A stretch of 27,994 nucleotides of DNA from a virus. Of the stretch, positions 5,316 through 12,592 are shown in pieces; positions within the stretch are counted from its first letter, which is position 1; every line of letters begins with the position of its first letter. The position numbers were made by a program, and so were the translations under genes. The notes under the pieces were generated by a model. It was not told the DNA's origin, searched no databases, and saw nothing but the letters and a program-made list of their open reading frames with translations. The stretch lies in IMG/VR virus record IMGVR_UViG_3300021185_000947, positions 1 through 27,994 of that record. One strand, 5' to 3'.

Positions 5316-7349
5316 TCATGACAACTTTTCATTTATTTCAGCAATAGTGTAATTTACTTGCGGATTTCTGACTGCTTCAATATCAGGTGTTCCTATAATC
5401 GCCCCGCCATTATTTTGAGATGCTAAATCAGAGGGTATCGTGAAATTGCTGAACTCAGACTGAGGGTGTGTCACAATATTGCCACTATATCCCATTAAGT
5501 GTGTTCCTTTAGCGAAATATGCAAGATCTCCGTAAGGCGAACTTTCGGTCGGGGATATGGGTTCCTTAAACATTGGAGGATCGATGACTGTTGGTACATT
5601 GTTTGCATCAGAAGTCCCTTCTGTTGTTGCAATATCTCTTATGTACTTTCGCATATCAGAAACAGATGTTGTCGGGTAAGCTTGTAATATCTGAGCAACC
5701 ATTCCTCCGACCTGAGGACATGCAAAGGATGTTCCTGTTGCTATATACGTATAGGACGTTCCTAATGAAGCAAGATTAAGATATACATTTTCACCTGCTG
5801 CACAAGTATCTACTCGATCACCTTTATTAGAAAAAGATGCTATGATTTCTTTATATATGGTTGTTGCAGTTCCTCCTGAATATTGTCGGTCAAAGTCACG
5901 ATAATAATACAGCGTTTCAGTGTTGGTATTATTATAAATATTCGAAGAAAGTGCGCCAACAACTATTGTATCGGGCCCAACATGCCATCCTGGGCGATTA
6001 TAGAAATAAAGTTTATGTAGTTCCTCTGGTGAAGACGTGAGAGGGTCAATATATGCATTGTTATAATCAGGGTTGGTCGGCAAACACAATTTTGCACCAG
6101 CGTTTCCGGCGGCAACAATATGATGCACTCCTGCATCTGTCATATCTTTAACCGGTTCCATATATACAGCATATTCAGCATTATATGTCGCATCGTCTGA
6201 AGCCATGTCAATGAATTCGGCTTGAGCTTCACCAACTTCATCATTAAAACTATAGTCAACCTCAGCACCCTGTTCAAATTCATAAGGTGCATTTGCTTGA
6301 CTCGGCAAATCAATATATCCTGATCTCGGGCAAAGATATTTTCGACCAAATGCACCTGATGATATATCTCCGGTTGATCCGAACGATATTTCTTGTACAG
6401 GAATTTGTGCTCCTCCGCCAGGTGCTAATTTAAAGTATAATCTATTTCTGAAAAGCAATCCTCTTGCTTGATCTGTAGTATCCAATTTTTTACTGAATGA
6501 TGAAATAACAACAGTCGGACGGTCGGCGTCAGCAGTTCCAGCTTTTGCTTCATGAAACAATCTAGCACAATCATAAAAATATTCAAAAGGATCTTTTCCT
6601 GCATTATTCATTTGATTTCTGGGAAACACATAAATTTTTGACCCAGTTGCCCAACCATAAGTATTACTACATGCTATATATGCAACTGCTTCAGAATGTT
6701 GTATACTAGAGTCTGATGCCCCTGATCTTCCGAACAATGTCGAGTTATATTCAACCGTAGGCAAAGCGCTCATTCCTGGTAATGTGTTCCACTGGAATGA
6801 TTCTAATCTAGTCACCCCATTCGTATAAAATTCAGTATCTATACGTTCCAATATTGTCCCTAAAGGCATTATAATATCAACACCCGTACCATCTAGGTCT
6901 GTAGTAGTCGTTCCGTCATTATATGCAGGATGTGTGTAAGTACCTGATTGATCGGTATTTGAATCATCTACAGCAATATTATTTTCCTCTACCCCTCCGC
7001 CGGATTGAGGAGTAACATTGTCTGTAATACCGCCCTGGTGTCTTAATAGACCCCAATTACCTGCGTATGTTGTAGAATATCCGCCAAGCAAATGATGTTT
7101 TCTCATTCTACGATAATTTACTGTTTTTGTTAATGTATCGTCATCTTCTCCTAATGACGATATTGGCGCAGGGGCATTAACAAATTTAACACTATCGTGA
7201 TCTCGCAAGGTTTGCGCTTGGGCATCCGTACATTCTGCGATAAAATATGTTGACCTAAAGGATATCTCGTCAACGACCGAAGTCACCGATGAATACAAGT
7301 CAGATTGGTTTACGCCATCTTGGAGAACAATGTGATAGTTATTTGTCAT
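5316..7349 (-). CDS. Second subtilisin-like (S8) protein with altered Asp
   Basis: 677 residues. Residues 5-60 look like an I9-type prodomain (YHIVLQDGV through DAQAQTLRDHDSVKFVNAP). The subtilase core has the His motif IQHSEAVAYIACS (216-228, His218), the oxyanion Asn in VAAGNAG (Asn416) and the Ser motif GTSFACPQVGG (539-549, Ser541). The Asp strand reads GVDIIMPLGT (156-165), placing Leu163 where Asp belongs; nearby acids are Glu168 and Asp171. The protein is not a recent copy of the one at 1150-3012, since the two share only the motifs. It sits next to an S74 fibre gene and a PAAR gene, behind a likely late promoter. It may be inactive, or use another acid. Confidence 0.87.
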   Translation of the reverse strand: MTNNYHIVLQDGVNQSDLYSSVTSVVDEISFRSTYFIAECTDAQAQTLRDHDSVKFVNAPAPISSLGEDDDTLTKTVNYRRMRKHHLLGGYSTTYAGNWGLLRHQGGITDNVTPQSGGGVEENNIAVDDSNTDQSGTYTHPAYNDGTTTTDLDGTGVDIIMPLGTILERIDTEFYTNGVTRLESFQWNTLPGMSALPTVEYNSTLFGRSGASDSSIQHSEAVAYIACSNTYGWATGSKIYVFPRNQMNNAGKDPFEYFYDCARLFHEAKAGTADADRPTVVISSFSKKLDTTDQARGLLFRNRLYFKLAPGGGAQIPVQEISFGSTGDISSGAFGRKYLCPRSGYIDLPSQANAPYEFEQGAEVDYSFNDEVGEAQAEFIDMASDDATYNAEYAVYMEPVKDMTDAGVHHIVAAGNAGAKLCLPTNPDYNNAYIDPLTSSPEELHKLYFYNRPGWHVGPDTIVVGALSSNIYNNTNTETLYYYRDFDRQYSGGTATTIYKEIIASFSNKGDRVDTCAAGENVYLNLASLGTSYTYIATGTSFACPQVGGMVAQILQAYPTTSVSDMRKYIRDIATTEGTSDANNVPTVIDPPMFKEPISPTESSPYGDLAYFAKGTHLMGYSGNIVTHPQSEFSNFTIPSDLASQNNGGAIIGTPDIEAVRNPQVNYTIAEINEKLS

Positions 7350-7371
7350 GATTAATTCCGTTGTTTTTATG

Positions 7372-7379
7372 TATTTATT
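7372..7379 (-). promoter_or_regulatory. Possible late promoter (AATAAATA)
   Basis: One mismatch from the T4 late octamer on the minus strand, 23 bases upstream of the ATG at 7349 and directly after the end of the fibre gene at 7383-8417. The position fits a virion-type gene, but the motif is imperfect. Confidence 0.45.
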
Positions 7380-7382
7380 AAA

Positions 7383-8417
7383 CTATGCGTTTTCTAGTTC
7401 AGTTATTCGTGCAGTTAATGCTTCTATCTGCGCTTGTTGCTCTTGTATCGCTTTAGTCAATACAGGTATTAAATCAGCAGCAACTGTCTTGTACGGATCT
7501 TCTCCTTCAGGTGATTCATCTGCCCATTCACTTACCATATCTGGGAAAACTTGTTCGAACTCCTGAGCAACGAACCCACGATCATTCGAAATACCACTTC
7601 CCTTACCTTCTTTCCAATCAAACTTTCTGGGTTGTAGCTGCATTATCTTAGATAGTCCGTCATCCAGATCTCTAATATTTTCCTTCAATCTTTCGTCTGA
7701 AAGACTTGCAATGCTAGTAGCTCCGGCGTATATCTGGCCGTTTCTGGTGACATAAAATCTCCATGAGTTGCCCGCTCTTACATACATTGTGCTGAGGTCT
7801 TGATTTCCCAGAGCAGAAATTACTATGCCATTTTTTGCCATATGCACACCTGGCACCTCAACAGAACCATTTGATTTGCCTATCAATACATCACCGCTTT
7901 GTCTGATCGTCATTGCTCTAAAGTCGGAGGAGGCCCCTACAGCTACAGCATCTTCTATAGAATTAGCAGAGGATATTGGAGCAGTAGTGGTGGTGCTAAT
8001 ATCAAAACAATGATTAGATGCATAATGCCTGATTCTATCTGAACCGCCACCCGCACTTTCAGTATCATTCAATTTCATAAATAACAATTCTGAAGTTTCG
8101 CCCCTTGAATCACTTGAGGATCTAGGTTCGGCACCATAAATTCTTTCGCCGATATATGTGTAGCAAAAATCTCCGTTTTGATTATCGTTACTAGTACCTT
8201 TAAATGCAATATAATTACCATATATTGGGTTGTTTGAGTGACTATCGGATAGAGTGCTAGAAATTTTCAATCCGCCGATTTTTGCCTCTCGGGTGGTTGT
8301 GTCACCATTAGTCAACACTCGGTCAAGATCAGTATCTTCATGCAAATCTCGGATATTCTCATCCATCTCATTATAAGTTAATGCACTACCTTTTGTTCCT
8401 CTTTTAACAATCGTCAT
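7383..8417 (-). CDS. Tail fibre with peptidase S74 chaperone domain
   Basis: 344 residues. The C-terminal 110 residues are a peptidase S74 intramolecular chaperone: SDERLKENI (240-248) holds the cleavage serine Ser240 and Lys245, followed by GFVAQEFEQVFP and a coiled coil at the end (AIQEQQAQIEALTARITELENA). The domain helps three chains trimerise and then cuts itself off before Ser240. The N-terminal motif KGSALTYNEMDENIRDL is the usual attachment-type segment of such fibres, with a beta-rich middle. It overlaps the gene at 8414 by 4 bases (ATGA). It is probably a receptor-binding or baseplate fibre. Confidence 0.9.
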   Translation of the reverse strand: MTIVKRGTKGSALTYNEMDENIRDLHEDTDLDRVLTNGDTTTREAKIGGLKISSTLSDSHSNNPIYGNYIAFKGTSNDNQNGDFCYTYIGERIYGAEPRSSSDSRGETSELLFMKLNDTESAGGGSDRIRHYASNHCFDISTTTTAPISSANSIEDAVAVGASSDFRAMTIRQSGDVLIGKSNGSVEVPGVHMAKNGIVISALGNQDLSTMYVRAGNSWRFYVTRNGQIYAGATSIASLSDERLKENIRDLDDGLSKIMQLQPRKFDWKEGKGSGISNDRGFVAQEFEQVFPDMVSEWADESPEGEDPYKTVAADLIPVLTKAIQEQQAQIEALTARITELENA

Positions 8418-8638
8418 GATATTATTCCTGAATTTCCGTAATATATTCCAACATAAGATGTCGTTGTTCCTGGCGTGTCTTCCATGTAATCTGTTGACAC
8501 GTAATTAAATAATTCTTTTTCGGCAGCAGTTAGTTCTTCTGTGAACTGATAACAATCTTCAATTAAATCGTCCTTTTCGTCAGGATCTGTTTCTGCTGCT
8601 ATTTGTGCTAATAAAGATGCGTAATTTGGTTTAGACAT
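8414..8638 (-). CDS. Small protein upstream of fibre gene
   Basis: 74 residues: an acidic helical N-terminal half (ASLLAQIAAETDPDEKDDLIEDCY) and a Gly- and Ser-rich C-terminus. There is no known motif. It lies between the PAAR gene and the S74 fibre gene and overlaps the latter by 4 bases, so a virion or fibre-assembly role is plausible but unproven. Confidence 0.7.
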   Translation of the reverse strand: MSKPNYASLLAQIAAETDPDEKDDLIEDCYQFTEELTAAEKELFNYVSTDYMEDTPGTTTSYVGIYYGNSGIIS

Positions 8639-8935
8639 TTAATTTGCCCACACTTTACTTGAACCTGTTGCTGCTGCATTTCCGGCCCAAGAACCATGAC
8701 CAGAAGTCGCATCGCCTTTTCTATGAACTCCTTTGCCTTCAGCAAATACTTTACTCGACTTTCCAGATACTGGATCGCCACAACCTGTACTTCCTCCGTC
8801 TACAACAACAAGATTACTCTCGGCATACACTTTGCCTTGCGCAGCATTTGTGTAATTTGTTTTGTGAAACGGGTTAGGAGTAGGACTTGCGTGTCCTATG
8901 TGCGAATCAGCACCTTGTCTAACTACTTCTGGCAT
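8639..8935 (-). CDS. PAAR-type spike-tip protein, gp5.4-like
   Basis: 98 residues with PAAR-type repeats: GADSHIGH near the N-terminus, the VYAESNLVVVDGG segment, GCGDPVSGKSSKVFAEG, and VHRKGDATSGHGSW near the C-terminus. Candidate metal ligands are the histidines in HIGH and SGHG and the cysteine in GCGD. PAAR proteins cap the central spike of contractile tails and coordinate a metal at the tip; in T4 this is gp5.4. The stop of PhoH overlaps this start by 1 base. Its place in a structural block supports the call. Confidence 0.85.
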   Translation of the reverse strand: MPEVVRQGADSHIGHASPTPNPFHKTNYTNAAQGKVYAESNLVVVDGGSTGCGDPVSGKSSKVFAEGKGVHRKGDATSGHGSWAGNAAATGSSKVWAN

Positions 8936-9699
8936 TATAACCCCATTCTGTCTCGTTCTATAATGTACGATTTAACAAGATCGCTTCGTACAATATCTTC
9001 TTTTAAAAACTCTATAAACTTAAACTCTTTCATATTGCCAATGATGCTCATGAATGTCGTGAGTCCCGATTCTTCTTTAAATCGAACAGAAGTCAAATCA
9101 TCCTGTTTTACGTCACCAGCAAATATGATTCTACAATTCTCGCCCACCCTTGTCATAACAGTATGCAGTTCTTGATCATTCATATTCTGCATCTCATCAA
9201 CTACAATGATACAATCATCGAATGTTGATCCACGTAGAAATGATGTTGATATAAATTCTACGTTGCCCCGTTGTTTGAGGATCTCGTAAGCGTCACCTCT
9301 TCCGAATAGTTTGTTACAAATATCGTAATAAGGTCCTTCGTAAACCTTTGTCTTATCTTTCGCACTACCTGGCAAGAATCCCATATCTCTTGACGGAACA
9401 ACAGATCTAACAATGTAGATCTTCTTATAGTGCGCATTCTTTTCTAGCAATTCCATGATACTAAAATACAATGCAAGGAATGTCTTTCCTGTGCCTGCGA
9501 TGCCGTGTAACATTAAGTTGTTACCTTCTCTCCATGATTCAAAAGCAATCTTCTGATTCATTGTCATAGGTTTAATATCTTGATCAATGTTAAACCCTGG
9601 TCCAAATGCTACACTGTTATCCTTATCTAATACTCCCTGTTGCTTCAATACTCGTTTTTGTTTTTTTGTTAGTCTTGACGATTGGTTGTTTGCAGGCAT
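8935..9699 (-). CDS. phoH: PhoH-like ATPase
   Basis: 254 residues. Walker A is GIAGTGKT (66-73) and Walker B is IIVVDEMQN (164-172), with PhoH signatures between them: RSVVPSRDMGFLPGSAKDK (98-116) and the stretch FAGDVKQDD near residue 217. PhoH proteins are RNA-related ATPases very common in marine phages; their role in infection is unsettled. It lies directly downstream of a small FmdB-like gene and upstream of the PAAR gene, on a transcript that may start at the late promoter 10017-10024. Confidence 0.93.
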   Translation of the reverse strand: MPANNQSSRLTKKQKRVLKQQGVLDKDNSVAFGPGFNIDQDIKPMTMNQKIAFESWREGNNLMLHGIAGTGKTFLALYFSIMELLEKNAHYKKIYIVRSVVPSRDMGFLPGSAKDKTKVYEGPYYDICNKLFGRGDAYEILKQRGNVEFISTSFLRGSTFDDCIIVVDEMQNMNDQELHTVMTRVGENCRIIFAGDVKQDDLTSVRFKEESGLTTFMSIIGNMKEFKFIEFLKEDIVRSDLVKSYIIERDRMGL

Positions 9700-9707
9700 T
9701 AGTATCC

Positions 9708-9959
9708 TTATCTAGTGTTAATTGACGACTTCTCAGTTCCTTTAGAATTACCCTTCTTTATTGTTTTCAAAAGATCGTTAAAGCTATCAGGCGTCTTAGT
9801 CACGCCTAATTTAATTGGGTCACCTATTGGCGGCGCTTTGCTGATATGTGGCGTCATGTGTGGGTTTTCTTTCAAATATTGCTCTCGTTGAGAAATCGAC
9901 ATAATTCGGTTCTCTTCAATCTCACCCGTTTCAACATTTTTAAAATCATAAATTGGCAT
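9708..9959 (-). CDS. Small FmdB-like phage protein without cysteines
   Basis: 83 residues starting MPIYDFKNVETGEIEEN, the layout of FmdB-type zinc-ribbon proteins, but no cysteine is present, so no zinc site. The middle (SQREQYLKENPHMTP) and a helical KTPDSFNDLLKTIKK near the C-terminus match small proteins seen beside phoH in other T4-like phages, as I remember. The function is unknown. It ends 8 bases before phoH and starts 13 bases downstream of a hairpin. Confidence 0.75.
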   Translation of the reverse strand: MPIYDFKNVETGEIEENRIMSISQREQYLKENPHMTPHISKAPPIGDPIKLGVTKTPDSFNDLLKTIKKGNSKGTEKSSINTR

Positions 9960-9972
9960 TATTTGCTCCTAT

Positions 9973-10000
9973 AAAAAAGGCGACCTTTATGGATCGCCTT
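9973..10000 (-). terminator. Hairpin with U-run
   Basis: On the minus strand AAGGCGA pairs with TCGCCTT (7 base pairs plus a CC/GG pair beside a bulge), followed by TTTTTTA. It sits after the stop of the nucleotidase-like gene (10020) and before the FmdB-like gene, so it can end the transcript of the former. A late-promoter octamer lies just upstream at 10017-10024, so late transcripts would also pass through it. Confidence 0.7.
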
Positions 10001-10016
10001 CATAATCCATCAACAT

Positions 10017-10024
10017 TATTTATA
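10017..10024 (-). promoter_or_regulatory. T4-type late promoter TATAAATA
   Basis: The exact octamer on the minus strand overlaps the stop codon of the nucleotidase-like gene (10020-10022). Downstream, in order, are the FmdB-like gene, phoH, the PAAR gene, a small protein and the S74 fibre. The hairpin at 9973-10000 would fall within the first 40 bases of such a transcript. Motif is exact; use is inferred. Confidence 0.5.
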
Positions 10025-10595
10025 CAATATTATTGTAGATTTCTTTCCAGTTTTTCAATACCGGGATGTTATTGTTAGAATAATCCTTGTTGTGTGTATG
10101 TTCAACAAGAATCGACTTTAAACCTAAATCGTAACCGACCTCGGCATTTTTGATCTTATCTTCAACCCAATAACATTGAGTGTCTTTATACTCAGCAAGT
10201 GCTTCGTCTTTGTCAGCACCCGTATCTAGATAAGTGTATTTTTCGAACACAGAAGGACCAAACATTTCAATTAGGTTCTTTGTTCTTAAATGCTGAGCAT
10301 ATTGATCGTTGCTCAAACTCGTAACACAATGGAAGATATAACCATGTTCTTCGTGCAATTTTTTAACGTATTTGATAGCGTCTCGTAGAGGAGGAAGTTT
10401 ACGAATTGTCGCACTTTCGTTAAACATGCGAATCAGACGCTTTATGTCTTTTTCAGGCATGCCGTACTTCTCTTTCATTTGATAAGGACCATCAACAGCG
10501 ATCTCGTAACCGTGTCTTTTCATCCATTGATCAAACGAATACTCCCAATCGAGTAAAACACCATCACAATCTACTAGAATAACTTTATTTTTCAT
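10020..10595 (-). CDS. HAD phosphatase, 5'-deoxyribonucleotidase-like
   Basis: 191 residues. The first HAD motif DCDGVLLDW (9-17, Asp9 nucleophile and Asp11) and the aspartate-rich late motif in YWVEDKIKNAEVG fit the haloacid dehalogenase superfamily, and the size and early LDWEYSFDQWM stretch fit the NT5C-type 5'(3')-deoxyribonucleotidase branch. It may adjust the deoxynucleotide pool by dephosphorylating nucleotides, but substrate is not readable from sequence. It is the single gene behind the early promoter at 10626-10653 apart from a hairpin after it, and AAGGAA precedes the ATG by 5 bases. Confidence 0.83.
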   Translation of the reverse strand: MKNKVILVDCDGVLLDWEYSFDQWMKRHGYEIAVDGPYQMKEKYGMPEKDIKRLIRMFNESATIRKLPPLRDAIKYVKKLHEEHGYIFHCVTSLSNDQYAQHLRTKNLIEMFGPSVFEKYTYLDTGADKDEALAEYKDTQCYWVEDKIKNAEVGYDLGLKSILVEHTHNKDYSNNNIPVLKNWKEIYNNIV

Positions 10596-10625
10596 ATTTT
10601 TCCTTAATTTCTCATTTCAGTATGT

Positions 10626-10653
10626 ATTATAACACACTGAGCGAAATTGTCAA
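10626..10653 (-). promoter_or_regulatory. Early sigma70-type promoter, 16-base spacer class
   Basis: Minus-strand TTGACA (10648-10653), 16-base spacer, TATAAT (10626-10631) preceded by TGT. The AACCGGTT palindrome overlaps the -35, as at 69-96 and 22419-22446. It drives the nucleotidase-like gene at 10020-10595. Confidence 0.9.
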
Positions 10654-10659
10654 CCGGTT

Positions 10660-10815
10660 TTACCCGAAATATGAATCTTTTTGCCTAGCTTTTTGTTTTC
10701 TTGCTTTTTGAATATCGCTTCGCTTTTTGTCGTATCGCTTAGAGTCAGTTTTCTTAAATTTCTCAGAAGGTTCTGATTCTTCGTACCAATCACGAAATCC
10801 TTTATTCTTTGCCAT
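10660..10815 (-). CDS. Small very basic protein
   Basis: A 51-residue frame reading MAKNKGFRDWYEESEPSEKF and then a lysine- and arginine-rich C-terminal half (DKKRSDIQKARKQKARQK), ending DSYFG. It starts 6 bases after the stop of the gene at 10821 and ends just before the -35 of the next promoter. The charge suggests nucleic-acid contact, with no domain recognised. Similar short basic proteins occur in marine phages, as far as I recall. Confidence 0.75.
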   Translation of the reverse strand: MAKNKGFRDWYEESEPSEKFKKTDSKRYDKKRSDIQKARKQKARQKDSYFG

Positions 10816-10820
10816 AAGTA

Positions 10821-11294
10821 TTACTCTTCCGTTGCTTCAGTTTCTTGATCTTTTTTACCTTTCTTCGATTCTTTTTCAGGAACCAGCCCAGGACACAATC
10901 CGTTAATGACAGATGGAGGTAAACCCTTTAATGGTTTTTGTGCAATCATATTAATCAACAACTCAGCGTCAGTAGGATGCACAGATTCAAGCATTTCAAT
11001 AAACATGTTTTCACGTTTTGCCTGCTTTAAGTTTTCGCCGCCATAACCTTTCACAAAATAGTTCAGCTTTCTCGCTTCACGATACAGTGCACCATACGTG
11101 TCAGGATGCTCTGTTGGAGTATAAGGCGGTGCACTATTAGGGATATTAAACTCCAAACTCTTATCATACATAAGTTTTAAGATATTTCTCAACTCTTTAG
11201 AATTGTTTTGTTTTAAATATGCAATCTTGTCCACCTTCTTTTGAATTTTGATTGCTTCGTTTACAATTTCGCCTAAACCTAATGTCGTACTCAT
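10821..11294 (-). CDS. Conserved T4-like phage hypothetical, near RNase H
   Basis: 157 residues, mostly helical in the first 125, then a charged Lys/Glu tail. SAPPYTPTEHPDTYGALYREARKLNYFVKGYGG is a distinctive central patch. It resembles the family I know as DUF6433 in marine T4-like phages, but I am not sure of the number. The start is 2 bases downstream of the rnh stop, so the pair is co-transcribed, and a replication-linked role is inferred only from this. Confidence 0.7.
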   Translation of the reverse strand: MSTTLGLGEIVNEAIKIQKKVDKIAYLKQNNSKELRNILKLMYDKSLEFNIPNSAPPYTPTEHPDTYGALYREARKLNYFVKGYGGENLKQAKRENMFIEMLESVHPTDAELLINMIAQKPLKGLPPSVINGLCPGLVPEKESKKGKKDQETEATEE

Positions 11295-11295
11295 T

Positions 11296-12147
11296 TTAAA
11301 ATTCCTGTATATTTTCCATTAAATGTCGTAATCTATTTTTGATGAAATAATTAAGTAATTGACTTCTATCATTTACATCATCGCTATTGTATTTATCAAT
11401 TGCTTCATTTTTAATATCTTCGGGAATCATTGACAAATCAATAAGCATTTCATTACGTTTGAAGTTACGTTGCACCTCTTCATTGCGATTTTCAGGTGTT
11501 CTCCATTCAGCAATGCGTTTCTTTGTGACAGGTTTTTGTCTTGTATTGACTACAAAACAGTTGTCAGCAGAAAGCACATTAGGCACACCATCAGATGCAT
11601 CACCCTTAAGGATGTGTTCGTATAGGAACTCATCAGGATTTTCGTGGCGAATCCATCGCTTACGTGTAGGATCATACTGTTTTACGTTTGCATATTTGTG
11701 TAGTTGAACATAGTCCTTATCGCCTGATAGGATCAAGATAGGTTCACCGATATTTAACTCACGACCTTCAAGGTGAACAATCGCACCAATAATGTCATCT
11801 GCCTCAGCAGTTTCGATTTGAATAACTTTGTAGGGAAAGAACTCTTTTAACTCTTCACGAATTTTGTTAAGAGAGTTGAATATTGACGACCAATCCATTT
11901 CTGAATCTTCACGACTTTTCTTTCGTGCCGCTTTGTAGTATGGGAACATTCGCCTACGCCAATAGTTCCTATCATCAGCACAAATAACAAGTTCTCCAAA
12001 CTCTTTGTTAAACTTGTTTCGATTGAATCGTAATGTATTTAAGATCATATGCCTAAGCATACTTTCATCTAGTTTCGCATCAGTGTGATTCCCTATCTGT
12101 GCCATCAGATTTGAAATCATCACCTGATTAAGATCTACTAAGATCAT
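11296..12147 (-). CDS. rnh: RNase H (T4 Rnh type, 5'-3' exonuclease family)
   Basis: 283 residues. The acidic active-site residues appear in order: Asp5 in ILVDLN, CADDRNYWRR (about 57-66), ETAEADDIIGAI (about 113-124) and LSGDKDYVQL (about 138-147), the pattern of FEN-1-like 5' nucleases such as T4 RNase H. It removes RNA primers and 5' flaps from lagging-strand fragments. The fold looks complete, including the helix-rich C-terminus. It is followed by conserved small genes. Confidence 0.93.
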   Translation of the reverse strand: MILVDLNQVMISNLMAQIGNHTDAKLDESMLRHMILNTLRFNRNKFNKEFGELVICADDRNYWRRRMFPYYKAARKKSREDSEMDWSSIFNSLNKIREELKEFFPYKVIQIETAEADDIIGAIVHLEGRELNIGEPILILSGDKDYVQLHKYANVKQYDPTRKRWIRHENPDEFLYEHILKGDASDGVPNVLSADNCFVVNTRQKPVTKKRIAEWRTPENRNEEVQRNFKRNEMLIDLSMIPEDIKNEAIDKYNSDDVNDRSQLLNYFIKNRLRHLMENIQEF

Positions 12148-12187
12148 AACTTACTCCATTATTTTTCATTATCATAAAATTATATAT

Positions 12188-12592
12188 TCATTCTGGAAAT
12201 GGTTCTTTTCGTATGGCATCAAGAATGTTGTCCAGCGCTTCACGAGGATCGTCAATATCAAATACTGTATCAGCAACTGCCTGATACGCATAATCTTGAT
12301 TACTAGCACGATGAAACAATGCTCTAATCGATTCGACAATACTCACAATATCAAAAACAGTATCAGGATTACCTTCAATGTCATAACCCATGACTTCCAT
12401 TGATTCAACGACTTCTTTAGCAATCACATAAGCGAACGACAAACTAAATGTTCCATAATCATTCGTATCATCAATTGTTTGTCGCAAGTAACTAAAATCA
12501 TCAAGATCGTCTATTTGCTTTTCTAGTTTCTCAAACTCAAGTTTTTGTTTAAGTTCAGCAACTGCTTCACGAAAGTCAATTACTTTGCTCAT
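12188..12592 (-). CDS. Conserved phage hypothetical (acidic, helical)
   Basis: 134 residues from MSKVIDFREAV. A longer frame begins 24 bases earlier, but the ATG at 12590-12592 overlaps the upstream stop (12589-12591) in an ATGA junction and has AAGAG 8 bases ahead, so I start there. It is predicted largely helical and acidic, with paired segments TVFDIVSIVESIR and TVFDIDDPREALDNIL. No family recognised. Confidence 0.75.
   Translation of the reverse strand: MSKVIDFREAVAELKQKLEFEKLEKQIDDLDDFSYLRQTIDDTNDYGTFSLSFAYVIAKEVVESMEVMGYDIEGNPDTVFDIVSIVESIRALFHRASNQDYAYQAVADTVFDIDDPREALDNILDAIRKEPFPE

Noticed and set aside
8696-9175. 159-residue plus-strand frame
   Set aside because: It is antisense to the PAAR gene and PhoH, which have clear motifs, and its product is unlike any known protein.
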